Shown here: piece by piece, positions 1 to 6,473 of the stretch
Position numbering within the stretch: the stretch's first letter is position 1
Layout: each line of letters starts with the position of its first letter
Source: Actinomycetota bacterium
GTDB taxonomy: Bacteria > Actinomycetota > Actinomycetes > Actinomycetales > Actinomycetaceae
NCBI GenBank assembly: GCA_019425105.1
Contig: JAHYYD010000029.1
Span: forward strand, 1-15,104
Length of the DNA: 15,104 nt
Direction of reading: 5' to 3'
Notes under the pieces: generated by a model
Database searches by the model: none
The model's input: the letters and a program-made list of their open reading frames with translations, nothing else
What the model was told of the DNA's origin: nothing
Translations under genes and position numbers: made by a program

Positions 1-71
1 CGGGACCCTCCTCTCCGACCCCCCAGTCGGACCGCTTCCCCGTCCGCTTCTCCACCCAAGCCCTCGATCCG

Positions 72-85
72 ATAATGTACATTAT
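72..85. promoter_or_regulatory. 14-bp perfect palindrome, possible operator
   Basis: The sequence ATAATGTACATTAT is a perfect palindrome with no spacer and is very AT-rich for this genome. Its centre lies about 58 bp upstream of the proposed transcription start of the PAP2 gene at 137. Its form resembles sites for dimeric HTH repressors such as the TetR or GntR classes. No regulator gene is visible next to it, and it could belong to a divergent gene left of the window. Confidence 0.45.
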
Positions 86-123
86 GTCCGTTTTTCTTTA
101 TCGATCCCTCTCCGACCACGCGC

Positions 124-129
124 TACAGT
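124..129 (+). promoter_or_regulatory. -10 element, leaderless promoter of PAP2 gene
   Basis: TACAGT is followed by 7 nt and then ATG at 137, so transcription would begin at or next to the start codon. No convincing -35 hexamer and no Shine-Dalgarno sequence precede the ATG. Confidence 0.55.
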
Positions 130-136
130 TGCTGTC

Positions 137-880
137 ATGACGTCGGACCTACACGTACGCTCCCAGCGGCCTCCTGCCCTTCGCGAGATCATCGCGCTCT
201 CATTGGCATGCCTCGCATACTCGGTCCTGTCATTCTTGGCCAAGGCCCCCGAGTCTGTCGCTGTGGCGCATGCACACGACGTCGCCGCATTCGAGTCGCG
301 CATTGGCATCTTTATCGAAGGCTCAGCAAACACATGGCTGACCGCCCACCCGCTCCTCGCCTCCCTCGCGTCCGCACAGTATGCCGTCTCTTTCCTCGCG
401 ATGACCGGCTTCGCGTTGGTCGCCCTCTGGCGCAAGGCCCCGACCCACTACCGCCGGGCACGATGGACACTCGTTATCATGACGATCGGCGCGCTCATCA
501 CCTACTGGACCTACCCGCTGGCTCCCCCACGCCTGGTCCCAGATCTCGGCTTTGTCGATGCGGTCGCCGAGCACACGTCCGCATATTCCCAGCTGTTTGG
601 CACGCTTGCGAACCCCTACGGAGCCATGCCATCGATGCACACGGGTTGGTCCATATGGGTCGCATTCATGCTTGGCACGTACGTGTGGCGCTCGTGGTGG
701 GCGCGACTGATTCTCGCCGCCCACCCCGTTGTAACCATCGTGACAATCGTCGCAACGGCTAATCATTATGTGGTTGACGCCATTGCCGGATGTGTGTACT
801 TCCTGCTCGCGTGGCTCTTTATCACCATTGCAAACAGAGCCTTACTGGGAAATGTGCGAACGACCGGCGAGACGTCCTAG
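137..880 (+). CDS. PAP2-family membrane phosphatase / inositol-phosphotransferase-like protein
   Basis: A 247-residue polytopic membrane protein of the PAP2 superfamily. It shows PLAPPR at 127-132, the PSMH motif at 165-168 followed by TGW, and NHYVVD at 209-214, where H168, H210 and D214 are the likely catalytic triad. Hydrophobic segments lie near 17-36, 72-98, 110-128, 170-186 and 196-236. The PPR plus PSMHxGW arrangement resembles the aureobasidin-resistance / inositolphosphotransferase-like branch more than classical undecaprenyl-pyrophosphate phosphatases. It probably hydrolyses or transfers phosphate from a lipid-linked or inositol phosphate at the membrane; the substrate is unknown. 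ATG 137 is chosen because a -10 element sits 7 nt upstream and the hydrophobic N-terminus follows soon after. The Hsp70-like gene begins 33 nt downstream with its own -10 element. Confidence 0.85.
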   Translation: MTSDLHVRSQRPPALREIIALSLACLAYSVLSFLAKAPESVAVAHAHDVAAFESRIGIFIEGSANTWLTAHPLLASLASAQYAVSFLAMTGFALVALWRKAPTHYRRARWTLVIMTIGALITYWTYPLAPPRLVPDLGFVDAVAEHTSAYSQLFGTLANPYGAMPSMHTGWSIWVAFMLGTYVWRSWWARLILAAHPVVTIVTIVATANHYVVDAIAGCVYFLLAWLFITIANRALLGNVRTTGETS

Positions 881-900
881 GAGCTCCCGTCAATAAACGC

Positions 901-906
901 TAGTGT
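901..906 (+). promoter_or_regulatory. -10 element, leaderless promoter of Hsp70-like gene
   Basis: TAGTGT is followed by 7 nt and then ATG at 914. This supports ATG 914 over the in-frame GTG at 905, which lies inside the hexamer. The AGGAG at 879-883 is too far from either start to act as a ribosome binding site. Confidence 0.5.
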
Positions 907-913
907 GGGTGTC

Positions 914-2428
914 ATGAGACTCGGAGTTGATTTTGGTACCACAACCACCGCGATCGCTATCGTTGACCGAGGGAACTATCCCATCGTCTCCTTCGTCAAC
1001 AATAATGACGATACGGTTGATTTCGTCCCGTCGATCATCGCTCTTGACGGGGACCACCTGGTGTACGGCTTCGACGCGGAAGAAGCTGCCCACGAAGGTG
1101 CACCTCATCTGCGTTCCTTCAAGCGTCTACTCTCCGATCCATCAGTCACTGACACGTCCACTCTGCGCCTCGGTAACCACAGCATCTCAATTCTCGACGC
1201 ACTGACTGGCTTCCTCAGCTACGTTGAGCACCAGCTGCGCACCAATTCCTCCGTCGCCTCCCTCCCCGCATCTGAGCCGCTCGAGGCTCTCGTGGGCGTC
1301 CCTGCGCACGCGTGGTCTGCGCAGCGCTTCCTCACCCTTGAGGCCTTCCGCCGAGCCGGCTGGGATGTCCTTGCAATGGTGAACGAGCCCTCCGCCGCAG
1401 GCTTCGAGTACACCCACCGTCACGCGGGGACGCTCAACTCGAAGCGCACAGCGATCCTCGTCTACGACCTGGGTGGTGGCACGTTCGACGCTTCGATCGT
1501 GTCGGCTACAGGCACACTCCACGAGGTCATGGGATCACGTGGCCTCAACATGGTCGGCGGCGACGATTTCGACGTCGTACTCGCCACCCGTCTCGCAGCG
1601 GCTGGCGGCACCGACTCCGGCAAGCTCGGCGACGAGGCGTGGGAGCGTCTCGTCGAAGACTCACGCGACGCGAAGGAGACCCTCTCCCCCTCGACGAAGT
1701 TCATCACCGTACCCGTCGACGGAAAGCCCGTGACGATCCCCGTTGCGGACTTCTACGAGGCTGCCACTCCCCTCGTCGATGCGACGATCGAGGCCATGGA
1801 ACCCCTCTTGGTGCCCGACGCGTCAGGCGTTGGTCAGCTGGGCGGCGATATCGCCGGTCTCTACGTCGTGGGCGGTGGCTCGCAGCTGCCGCTGGTCGCC
1901 CGCATCCTCCGTTCGCGCTTCGGCCGCCGCGTGCACCGCTCCCCACACACGGCAGCCTCGACCGCGATCGGTCTGGCCATCGGTGCCGATCCCGAGGCCG
2001 CGTACACAGTACGCGAACAGCTCTCTCGCGGCGTCGGCGTCTTCCGTGAGCGCGAGGCTGGCTCGTTCATCTCATTCGACACGCTCCTTGAGCCGAACAC
2101 TGAGCTTGCTCCAGGTGAGACCATGACGATCAAGCGCCGCTACCGGGCGGCACACAACATCGGCTACTTCCGCTTCGTCGAGTATTCGTCATTCGACGAG
2201 GCCGGGGTGCCCCGCGGCGACCTGCAGCCCTACGGCGAGGTTATCTTTCCCTTCGATCGGGCACTGCGTCTCGATGATATCGATCTCACCACGATTCCCG
2301 TCGTCCGCACCGACGATGGGCCCCTCATCGAAGAGTCCTACATTGTCGACGCAAACGGCCTGGTCACCGTTGAAATTACCGACATCGAGGCGTCGTACAC
2401 GGTGAGCCGCCCGCTCGGTCGCCGCTAA
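914..2428 (+). CDS. short Hsp70-family ATPase (DnaK-like)
   Basis: A 504-residue protein with the actin/Hsp70 ATPase fold. The phosphate-1 loop LGVDFGTTTT is at 3-12, NEPSAAG at 157-163, the phosphate-2 loop YDLGGGTFD at 184-192, GGDDFD at 215-220, and the adenosine motif VVGGGSQLP at 318-326. After the ATPase core (about 1-370) comes a mostly beta-type C-terminal region of about 130 residues. DnaK is usually 600-640 residues, so the helical lid and the acidic tail are missing. It is therefore an Hsp70-family paralogue, not the main DnaK, and no grpE or dnaJ is adjacent. It is probably cytosolic; the client is unknown. The start at 914 gives the canonical MRLGVDFGT N-terminus; GTG 905 would add three residues. 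It converges on the merR gene across the hairpin at 2462-2500. Confidence 0.88.
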   Translation: MRLGVDFGTTTTAIAIVDRGNYPIVSFVNNNDDTVDFVPSIIALDGDHLVYGFDAEEAAHEGAPHLRSFKRLLSDPSVTDTSTLRLGNHSISILDALTGFLSYVEHQLRTNSSVASLPASEPLEALVGVPAHAWSAQRFLTLEAFRRAGWDVLAMVNEPSAAGFEYTHRHAGTLNSKRTAILVYDLGGGTFDASIVSATGTLHEVMGSRGLNMVGGDDFDVVLATRLAAAGGTDSGKLGDEAWERLVEDSRDAKETLSPSTKFITVPVDGKPVTIPVADFYEAATPLVDATIEAMEPLLVPDASGVGQLGGDIAGLYVVGGGSQLPLVARILRSRFGRRVHRSPHTAASTAIGLAIGADPEAAYTVREQLSRGVGVFREREAGSFISFDTLLEPNTELAPGETMTIKRRYRAAHNIGYFRFVEYSSFDEAGVPRGDLQPYGEVIFPFDRALRLDDIDLTTIPVVRTDDGPLIEESYIVDANGLVTVEITDIEASYTVSRPLGRR

Positions 2429-2461
2429 TCCGCGCGCAGATAAGCGCGCTGACAGAACAAA

Positions 2462-2500
2462 AGGGTGTGGGGGCCAGGCTGAGCCTGGCCCCCACACCCT
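2462..2500. terminator. strong hairpin terminator between convergent genes
   Basis: Two perfectly complementary 19-nt arms, 2462-2480 and 2482-2500, form a very stable GC-rich hairpin with a tiny loop. On the - strand the hairpin is followed by CTTTTGTT, a U-tract that fits an intrinsic terminator for the merR gene. On the + strand the following ATCGTCG has no U-tract, though the stem may still stop transcription from the Hsp70-like gene. Confidence 0.85.
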
Positions 2501-2518
2501 ATCGTCGAATACGTCGCG

Positions 2519-3070
2519 TCAGGACGCGGAGAGTTTCGCGCGGCGTCGCTGCGCCAGTTCGTCGACGAATGCCGGCTCGGAACGCTCGAGCGGCAGCTCA
2601 GCGAGAGAACCTTCGATCTCGCGCCAGACGCGGCCAACGGCGATACCGAAAACACCCTGGCCGCCCTGAAGGAGATCAATCACCTCATCTGTCGACGTGC
2701 ATTCGTACACGGAGGCCCCATCGCTCATCAGGGTGATCGATGCGAGATCATCCACTCCCCTGTTCTGCAGCGAGGAGACGGCGACACGAACCTGCTGCAG
2801 CGACACACCCGCATCGAGGAGCTTCTTCACGACCTTCAGAACGAGGATGTCACGGAAGGAGTAGAGGCGCTGAGAACCAGAACCGCGTGCGGCGCGGATC
2901 GACGGCTGGAGGAGGCCGGTACGAGCCCAGTAGTCAAGCTGGCGATACGTGATACCAGCGGCGCTGCATGCAACCGGGCCACGGTAGCCCATCTCGTCGG
3001 TGTCAAGGCCTTCGAGCGGGTCGCCGAAAAGCATGCCTTGCCGGCTAGCGACGTTCGCTTGTGCGCTCAC
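2519..3070 (-). CDS. MerR-family regulator, Rv1830-like
   Basis: A 183-residue MerR-type transcription factor. The winged helix-turn-helix spans about 30-100, with ITYRQLDYWARTGLLQPS near 40-57, a wing with GSGSQRLYSF near 73-82 and a helix LLDAGVSLQQVR near 94-105. The C-terminal part (110-183) has no cysteine metal site like those of mercury or redox MerR proteins. It matches the actinobacterial Rv1830-type regulator that sits beside the FtsR-type MerR in mycobacteria. The start is GTG 3070, supported by AAGGAG at 3078-3083 with 7 nt spacing. A full -35/-10 promoter and two inverted repeats lie upstream, suggesting its own transcription and perhaps autoregulation. The target genes are unknown. 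Confidence 0.85.
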   Translation of the reverse strand: MSAQANVASRQGMLFGDPLEGLDTDEMGYRGPVACSAAGITYRQLDYWARTGLLQPSIRAARGSGSQRLYSFRDILVLKVVKKLLDAGVSLQQVRVAVSSLQNRGVDDLASITLMSDGASVYECTSTDEVIDLLQGGQGVFGIAVGRVWREIEGSLAELPLERSEPAFVDELAQRRRAKLSAS

Positions 3071-3077
3071 TGTCGGG

Positions 3078-3083
3078 CTCCTT
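3078..3083 (-). promoter_or_regulatory. Shine-Dalgarno deciding the merR start
   Basis: AAGGAG on the - strand lies 7 nt before GTG 3070. It is the only clear Shine-Dalgarno sequence at the head of a transcription unit in this window; the other unit heads look leaderless. Confidence 0.75.
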
Positions 3084-3111
3084 GCAGGTGGTACTTGATG
3101 AGAACAGGACT

Positions 3112-3140
3112 ACGGTAGAGCACCGACGCACGGTGGTCAA
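3112..3140 (-). promoter_or_regulatory. merR promoter with inverted repeat in the spacer
   Basis: On the - strand TTGACC (3135-3140) and TACCGT (3112-3117) are separated by exactly 17 bp, a good housekeeping-type promoter. Most of the spacer is filled by the inverted repeat CACCG-N5-CGGTG at 3121-3135, the position where many MerR proteins bind. The transcript would have a leader of about 35 nt carrying the Shine-Dalgarno. Confidence 0.6.
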
Positions 3141-3164
3141 CGACTGAAGCGGCGAGTCTAACCT

Positions 3165-3179
3165 TCATGTTCAACATGA
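3165..3179. promoter_or_regulatory. inverted repeat between the two merR genes
   Basis: TCATGTT-C-AACATGA is a perfect 7-1-7 inverted repeat in the 112-bp gap between the FtsR-like gene and the second merR gene, about 25 bp upstream of the merR -35 element. It is a candidate operator for either regulator. It has no T-tract and is unlikely to be a terminator. Confidence 0.45.
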
Positions 3180-3182
3180 GAC

Positions 3183-3950
3183 TTAGTCTCCATCGTCCGC
3201 GAGAGCAGATACAGCAACCGTCAGCATCTCACGATGCAGCTCGGCGAACAACTCCCCCAGCTCAACCGCCCGAGCACGCGCACGTTCGCGATCCGCGCCA
3301 CGGCCTCGTCCCCTCTGTGAGGACACGGTCTGATCGATAATATCGGCACTCCGCTCGGCACCCTGACGGACCGCGCGCAACACGCGCACATCGACGCCGG
3401 CGCACTCCAAGCGCGCGATCGCAGACACCGCCTGAACGCAGCGAGCGGGAAAGTACCCCGCCAGGTCTGGCGTAATGAGTCCCAGACGCGTGTAGCGTTC
3501 CAACGTCTCCATATCGACGCCCGTCAAGTCGGCCAAGTCCGCAGCAGGGATAGCCCGCCGTCCTCCCAGCGAGACCGTCTGTCCCTCAGAGGAGACGACT
3601 TGGGCCACCCTGCGTCGCGTCGGCGTATGCCCGGCATCGAGAGCATCGAGCTGCGTACGGATGACGCTGAGCGGAGTGAACGAGTCACGCTGCTCGGTCA
3701 GTACGTAGCGTAGCCGCTCCACGTCAGCGGCCGAGTACTTGCGGTAGCCCGAGCCCGTGCGTGCGGGCGCGACAAGCCCCTCACTCTCCAGGTAGCGCAC
3801 CTTGGACAGCGAGATCGCAGGGAACTCTTCCTTCAGGGCATCAACAACACGGCCGATCGACAGCTCGGGGCTGTGATCGACGTCGTGCGGCCACGAGCGC
3901 GCCTCATGGGACGAAGCCGCCCCCCGTGCATGCGCAACGGCTGCGGACAC
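3183..3950 (-). CDS. ftsR: FtsR-type MerR regulator (Rv1828-like)
   Basis: A 255-residue MerR regulator. The N-terminal winged HTH (about 29-100) contains SIGRVVDALKEEF, SLSKVRYLESEGLV and GSGYRKYSAADVERLRYV. A second HTH-like or effector domain (about 128-200) contains TGVDMETLERYTRLGLITP. An Arg-rich linker (212-228) and a C-terminal helix (229-250) follow. Two-domain architecture and position directly after garA match Rv1828 of Mycobacterium and FtsR of Corynebacterium, reported as a regulator of cell-division gene expression including ftsZ. GTG 3950 lies one base after the TGA of garA (TGA-C-GTG), so translational coupling is likely; the upstream Shine-Dalgarno is weak. The symbol is assigned by family and synteny, not by experiment in this organism. 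Confidence 0.85.
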   Translation of the reverse strand: MSAAVAHARGAASSHEARSWPHDVDHSPELSIGRVVDALKEEFPAISLSKVRYLESEGLVAPARTGSGYRKYSAADVERLRYVLTEQRDSFTPLSVIRTQLDALDAGHTPTRRRVAQVVSSEGQTVSLGGRRAIPAADLADLTGVDMETLERYTRLGLITPDLAGYFPARCVQAVSAIARLECAGVDVRVLRAVRQGAERSADIIDQTVSSQRGRGRGADRERARARAVELGELFAELHREMLTVAVSALADDGD

Positions 3951-3951
3951 G

Positions 3952-4386
3952 TCAGGCCTGCTTGGTCGACGGCTGATAGGTCAGACGATACTTACCAATC
4001 TGCACTTCGTCACCGGCATGCAGCTGGATGGAATCAACGCGCTCACGGTTGACGTACGTACCGTTCAGAGAACCCGAATCGCGGACGATGTGCCCGCCCT
4101 CGGACGCGATGAACTGGCAATGCTTACGCGACACGGTGACGTCATCAAGGAAAATGTCGGCCTTGGGAGAGCGACCGGCGTTGGTCACCTCCGGATCAAG
4201 GAGGAAACGCGCACCCGTGTTCGGCCCGCGCTGAACAATGAGCAGCGCAGAGCCCGCAGGCAGGGCCTCCACTGCTTCGCGATCACGAGCAGACAGCGCA
4301 ACGGGTGCCTCTTCGACCTCATCAACCACAGGCGCCAAGCCGAAAACTGAGGTTGCAGTCGGATCGAACGGCTGGTTGTCAGACAT
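3952..4386 (-). CDS. garA: GarA/OdhI-type FHA-domain protein
   Basis: A 144-residue forkhead-associated protein. The FHA domain (about 46-138) begins PAGSALLIVQRGPNTGARFLLD and carries the phosphothreonine-binding residues R72, S86, R87, H89 and N108-G109 (SLNGTYVN). The flexible N-terminus holds TATSVF at 10-15. In the family, GarA binds and inhibits 2-oxoglutarate-handling enzymes (ODH complex, glutamate dehydrogenase), and phosphorylation of the N-terminal TTSVF motif makes the FHA domain bind its own tail and releases the targets. Here T12 corresponds to the PknB-type site, but the preceding threonine (PknG-type site in mycobacteria) is A11. ATG 4386 is chosen over TTG 4398 because GGAG lies 6 nt upstream of it. 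The stop is followed after one base by the ftsR start. Confidence 0.9.
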   Translation of the reverse strand: MSDNQPFDPTATSVFGLAPVVDEVEEAPVALSARDREAVEALPAGSALLIVQRGPNTGARFLLDPEVTNAGRSPKADIFLDDVTVSRKHCQFIASEGGHIVRDSGSLNGTYVNRERVDSIQLHAGDEVQIGKYRLTYQPSTKQA

Positions 4387-4487
4387 TGTGCGCTCCAATA
4401 AGTAAGAAGATGGACTCTGATAAGTGTAAACGTTCGCCTTGCATCAGGCGCGAGAACGCCGGTGCGAAACGCCTGCAGCACACGACA
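4387..4487 (-). promoter_or_regulatory. gap upstream of garA with possible promoter
   Basis: This 101-bp gap is the largest break in the pepN-to-ftsR gene run. On the - strand TACACT (4423-4428) could be a -10 element giving a leader of about 30 nt, but no good -35 is seen. A small 5-bp hairpin, CGCCT-N6-AGGCG at 4435-4450, lies just upstream. In mycobacteria gcvH occupies this position; no trace of a coding remnant is visible here. Confidence 0.35.
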
Positions 4488-5288
4488 TCACCCGTAGGTC
4501 GCAAACTGAGGTGGCTTCGGGGTAGCAATCGACGAAATCGATAGATCATTAACCGGCGTGATCGTCACCGTCGCCCCCTTGGCTCGCATTTGCGCCGCTG
4601 AACCAGCTTGAATGTCGAGGGCTGTCGCAATCGTCTGTCCTTCGCCGATCACCTTCCACGTATACGGAGAGGAGATCGGGGTGCCATCGACGACGATCGA
4701 ACCAGCCTGGCCAGTGAACGCCGAACGCGTGGACAGACGCACGCCGTTGAGTTCGATGGCCTCGGCACCGGCGTTACGAAGCTCCCCCAGGGTCTGAACA
4801 AACTGCGTAGGCGTCAGATTCGCGCCGGGATCCGTCACGCCCACCGTCACACCGGGGCCGTGCACCGCGACAGTGCCCGCTGCAATTTGCGCCTGAGTCT
4901 GCGCTTTACGTGTGGCCTGCTCGCGAGCGTCGGCCTCACTGGCTGCGCTGCGCAGGTCGTCGAGTTCGCTGGAGAGTTCGCCGCGGCGATTGCGCAGGTT
5001 TTGTTCCTGCGTACTGAGCTCATCGAGAACAGTCACGAGGTCCTGTTCCGAGAGCCCCTCAAGCGGATCCGAGCGTTGTGCGCGCACCTGAGTCGCCAAG
5101 GCAAAACCAAGAATCATGAAGATTACGAGCATCACGACGTGGAGCCCGCGGGGCAGCGCGAAGAATGCTTGGCGAGCGCGCGGCCACAAACGGGGGTGGA
5201 CGCGTTCTTCACGGTGGGTGCCGTGCGCGCGCGTGAGCTTCTCGGGTGTCTCGTCGCTGGCGCGAGCTGTCGAGGATTCTTCGTTCAT
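4488..5288 (-). CDS. DUF881 membrane-anchored protein (Rv1825-like)
   Basis: A 266-residue protein: a charged cytoplasmic N-terminus (1-47), one transmembrane helix (about 48-66, VVMLVIFMILGFALA), a helical, probably coiled-coil stretch (75-135) and an extracytoplasmic DUF881 domain (about 137-255). The latter has the family signatures HGPGVTV, NAGAEAIELNGVRL and ISSPY. DUF881 proteins occur in pairs around sbp in Actinobacteria, and the domain also occurs in Firmicutes; division or envelope roles have been suggested but the molecular function is not established. The ATG follows the sbp stop with one base between (TGA-G-ATG), so it is very likely translated together with sbp. It is the last gene before the 101-bp gap upstream of garA. 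Confidence 0.88.
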   Translation of the reverse strand: MNEESSTARASDETPEKLTRAHGTHREERVHPRLWPRARQAFFALPRGLHVVMLVIFMILGFALATQVRAQRSDPLEGLSEQDLVTVLDELSTQEQNLRNRRGELSSELDDLRSAASEADAREQATRKAQTQAQIAAGTVAVHGPGVTVGVTDPGANLTPTQFVQTLGELRNAGAEAIELNGVRLSTRSAFTGQAGSIVVDGTPISSPYTWKVIGEGQTIATALDIQAGSAAQMRAKGATVTITPVNDLSISSIATPKPPQFATYG

Positions 5289-5289
5289 C

Positions 5290-5622
5290 TCAAGCCTTCA
5301 GCAGTAGGCGGCGAATCGATGCCGTATTGGAGAAGATACGGATGCCAAGAACGACGACAACCGCCGTCGTCATTGCCGAGCCGACACCGAGCTGCGTCCC
5401 CAGGAAGACGAGGAGGCAGGCCACGACAACGTTCCAGAAGAAGGACGTGACGAAGACTCGGTCAGCGAAGCGGCCCTCAAGCCACGCTCGTCCGGCTCCA
5501 AAGAGAGCATCGAGGCCCGCAACAACGGCCACGGGCAGGAACGGGGTGAGCCACGCTGGCACCGTCGGGTCGAGGAGCACACCGAGAACAATGCCGATGA
5601 TTAAGCCGATAACGGCAATCAT
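5290..5622 (-). CDS. sbp: small basic protein Sbp (DUF1290)
   Basis: A 110-residue, highly hydrophobic protein with helices near 2-18, 25-45, 57-76 and 80-98 and a basic end (RRLLLKA). It matches the small basic protein / DUF1290 family: IGIVLG near 9-14, PFLPVAVVAGLDALFGAGRAWLEGRF near 27-52, and a C-terminal VVVLGIRIFSN. In Bacillus the sbp gene neighbours division genes; in Actinobacteria it lies between two DUF881 genes, as here. ATG 5622 overlaps the stop of the upstream DUF881 gene (ATGA), and a strong GGAGG sits 6 nt upstream. Its function is not known; a complex with the two DUF881 proteins is a plausible inference. Confidence 0.88.
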   Translation of the reverse strand: MIAVIGLIIGIVLGVLLDPTVPAWLTPFLPVAVVAGLDALFGAGRAWLEGRFADRVFVTSFFWNVVVACLLVFLGTQLGVGSAMTTAVVVVLGIRIFSNTASIRRLLLKA

Positions 5623-6473
5623 GAAGAACCTCCTTCGTTGGATGCTCCCACCGGCGTTGCATAGTGGGAGTCCGTAAGCGTGAGCGCTTCCATCGTGATG
5701 TTGTCGGAGACTTTCGAGGAGACGGTCATACCGGTCACTGACTGCGCAGCCGACAGGTAGTCTCCCGTGGCCCCTCGCACAAGAGAGACAGACAGGGCGT
5801 TAGAGTCGCCGATCGCAGAAACTTCGTAGGGCGAAGACACGGGTGTGACATTAACGAGGATGACGGAACCGGCCGTGCGCACGAAGGTGTCGGGGCCAAT
5901 CCGTTGACCGTTGACAGAGATTGCGTCGGCGCCGCCAGCCCACAGGGCATTGACGACCATCGCAAGATCCTGGTCACGTACCGCCCCACTCCCCTTGCCG
6001 GGACCGCTACGATCCGCGAGCGTAACGGTGATGCCGGGGCCTCGTACCGGAGTCGTTGCAGTCACCATGTCCTGTGCCGGATCGGCGGCTGCGCTCGCGC
6101 CCGATTCGGAATACTGATCGATGGCGCGGCCCAGCGACTGCACGTCATCATTCAGGGCTTCGACGGTCGCCGAGCGCTCGGACGCCTGAGTCTTGAGATC
6201 AGATTTCACGTCCCCCGAAGGTGCGCGGAGCGAGGAGGTTGCAACGATAGACCCGAAACCGAGTGCGACTGCAACTGCGAAGACGCCAATTTTTCCGATG
6301 AGACTCGCTGGCCTCGAACCGTGATCGGCACGATAGTGTTCGTAGCCCGCATCCAGGGGATTGGCGAGCAGGGAGTTCAAGAGGGACATCGAGGCCGCAG
6401 GGTCGACAGGGACGGCATGGGTGGCCTGCTCCGCCTGCCCTGCCGCGTTACCTCGATGTCCCCCGTGTGTCAC
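5619..6473 (-). CDS. DUF881 membrane-anchored protein (Rv1823-like)
   Basis: From GTG 6473 the protein has 284 residues: a low-complexity N-terminus, a conserved-looking LLNSLLANPLDAGYEHY segment (about 31-47), one transmembrane helix (about 58-79), a short helical region (90-120) and an extracytoplasmic DUF881 domain (about 138-270) with VRGPGITVTL, GGADAISVNGQRI and VSSPYEV. GTG 6473 overlaps the pepN stop (GTGA) and has GGAAG 8 nt upstream, so coupling to pepN is likely. A TTG at 6488 would add five residues, and ATG 6389 would begin at MSLLNSLL; the latter is a serious alternative because the preceding residues look unconserved. It ends in an ATGA overlap with sbp. It is the partner paralogue of the other DUF881 protein. 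Confidence 0.85.
   Translation of the reverse strand: MTHGGHRGNAAGQAEQATHAVPVDPAASMSLLNSLLANPLDAGYEHYRADHGSRPASLIGKIGVFAVAVALGFGSIVATSSLRAPSGDVKSDLKTQASERSATVEALNDDVQSLGRAIDQYSESGASAAADPAQDMVTATTPVRGPGITVTLADRSGPGKGSGAVRDQDLAMVVNALWAGGADAISVNGQRIGPDTFVRTAGSVILVNVTPVSSPYEVSAIGDSNALSVSLVRGATGDYLSAAQSVTGMTVSSKVSDNITMEALTLTDSHYATPVGASNEGGSS

Larger units (their letters stand above)
1..136. other. left-edge region upstream of the PAP2 gene
   Basis: No complete gene is visible here. The + frame of the PAP2 gene stays open to the window edge but has no plausible earlier start. Another + frame is open from base 1 to a TAA at 73-75 and would encode a short proline/serine-rich tail. That could be the end of an upstream gene, but nothing in it is recognisable. 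The stretch holds a 14-bp palindrome (72-85), a T-rich run (90-99) and the -10 element of the PAP2 gene. Confidence 0.5.

Noticed and set aside
4608..5450. A 280-codon + strand open frame across the DUF881/sbp genes
   Set aside because: It is antisense to two genes with family signatures and tight operon spacing; its protein is Arg/Ala-rich without motifs.
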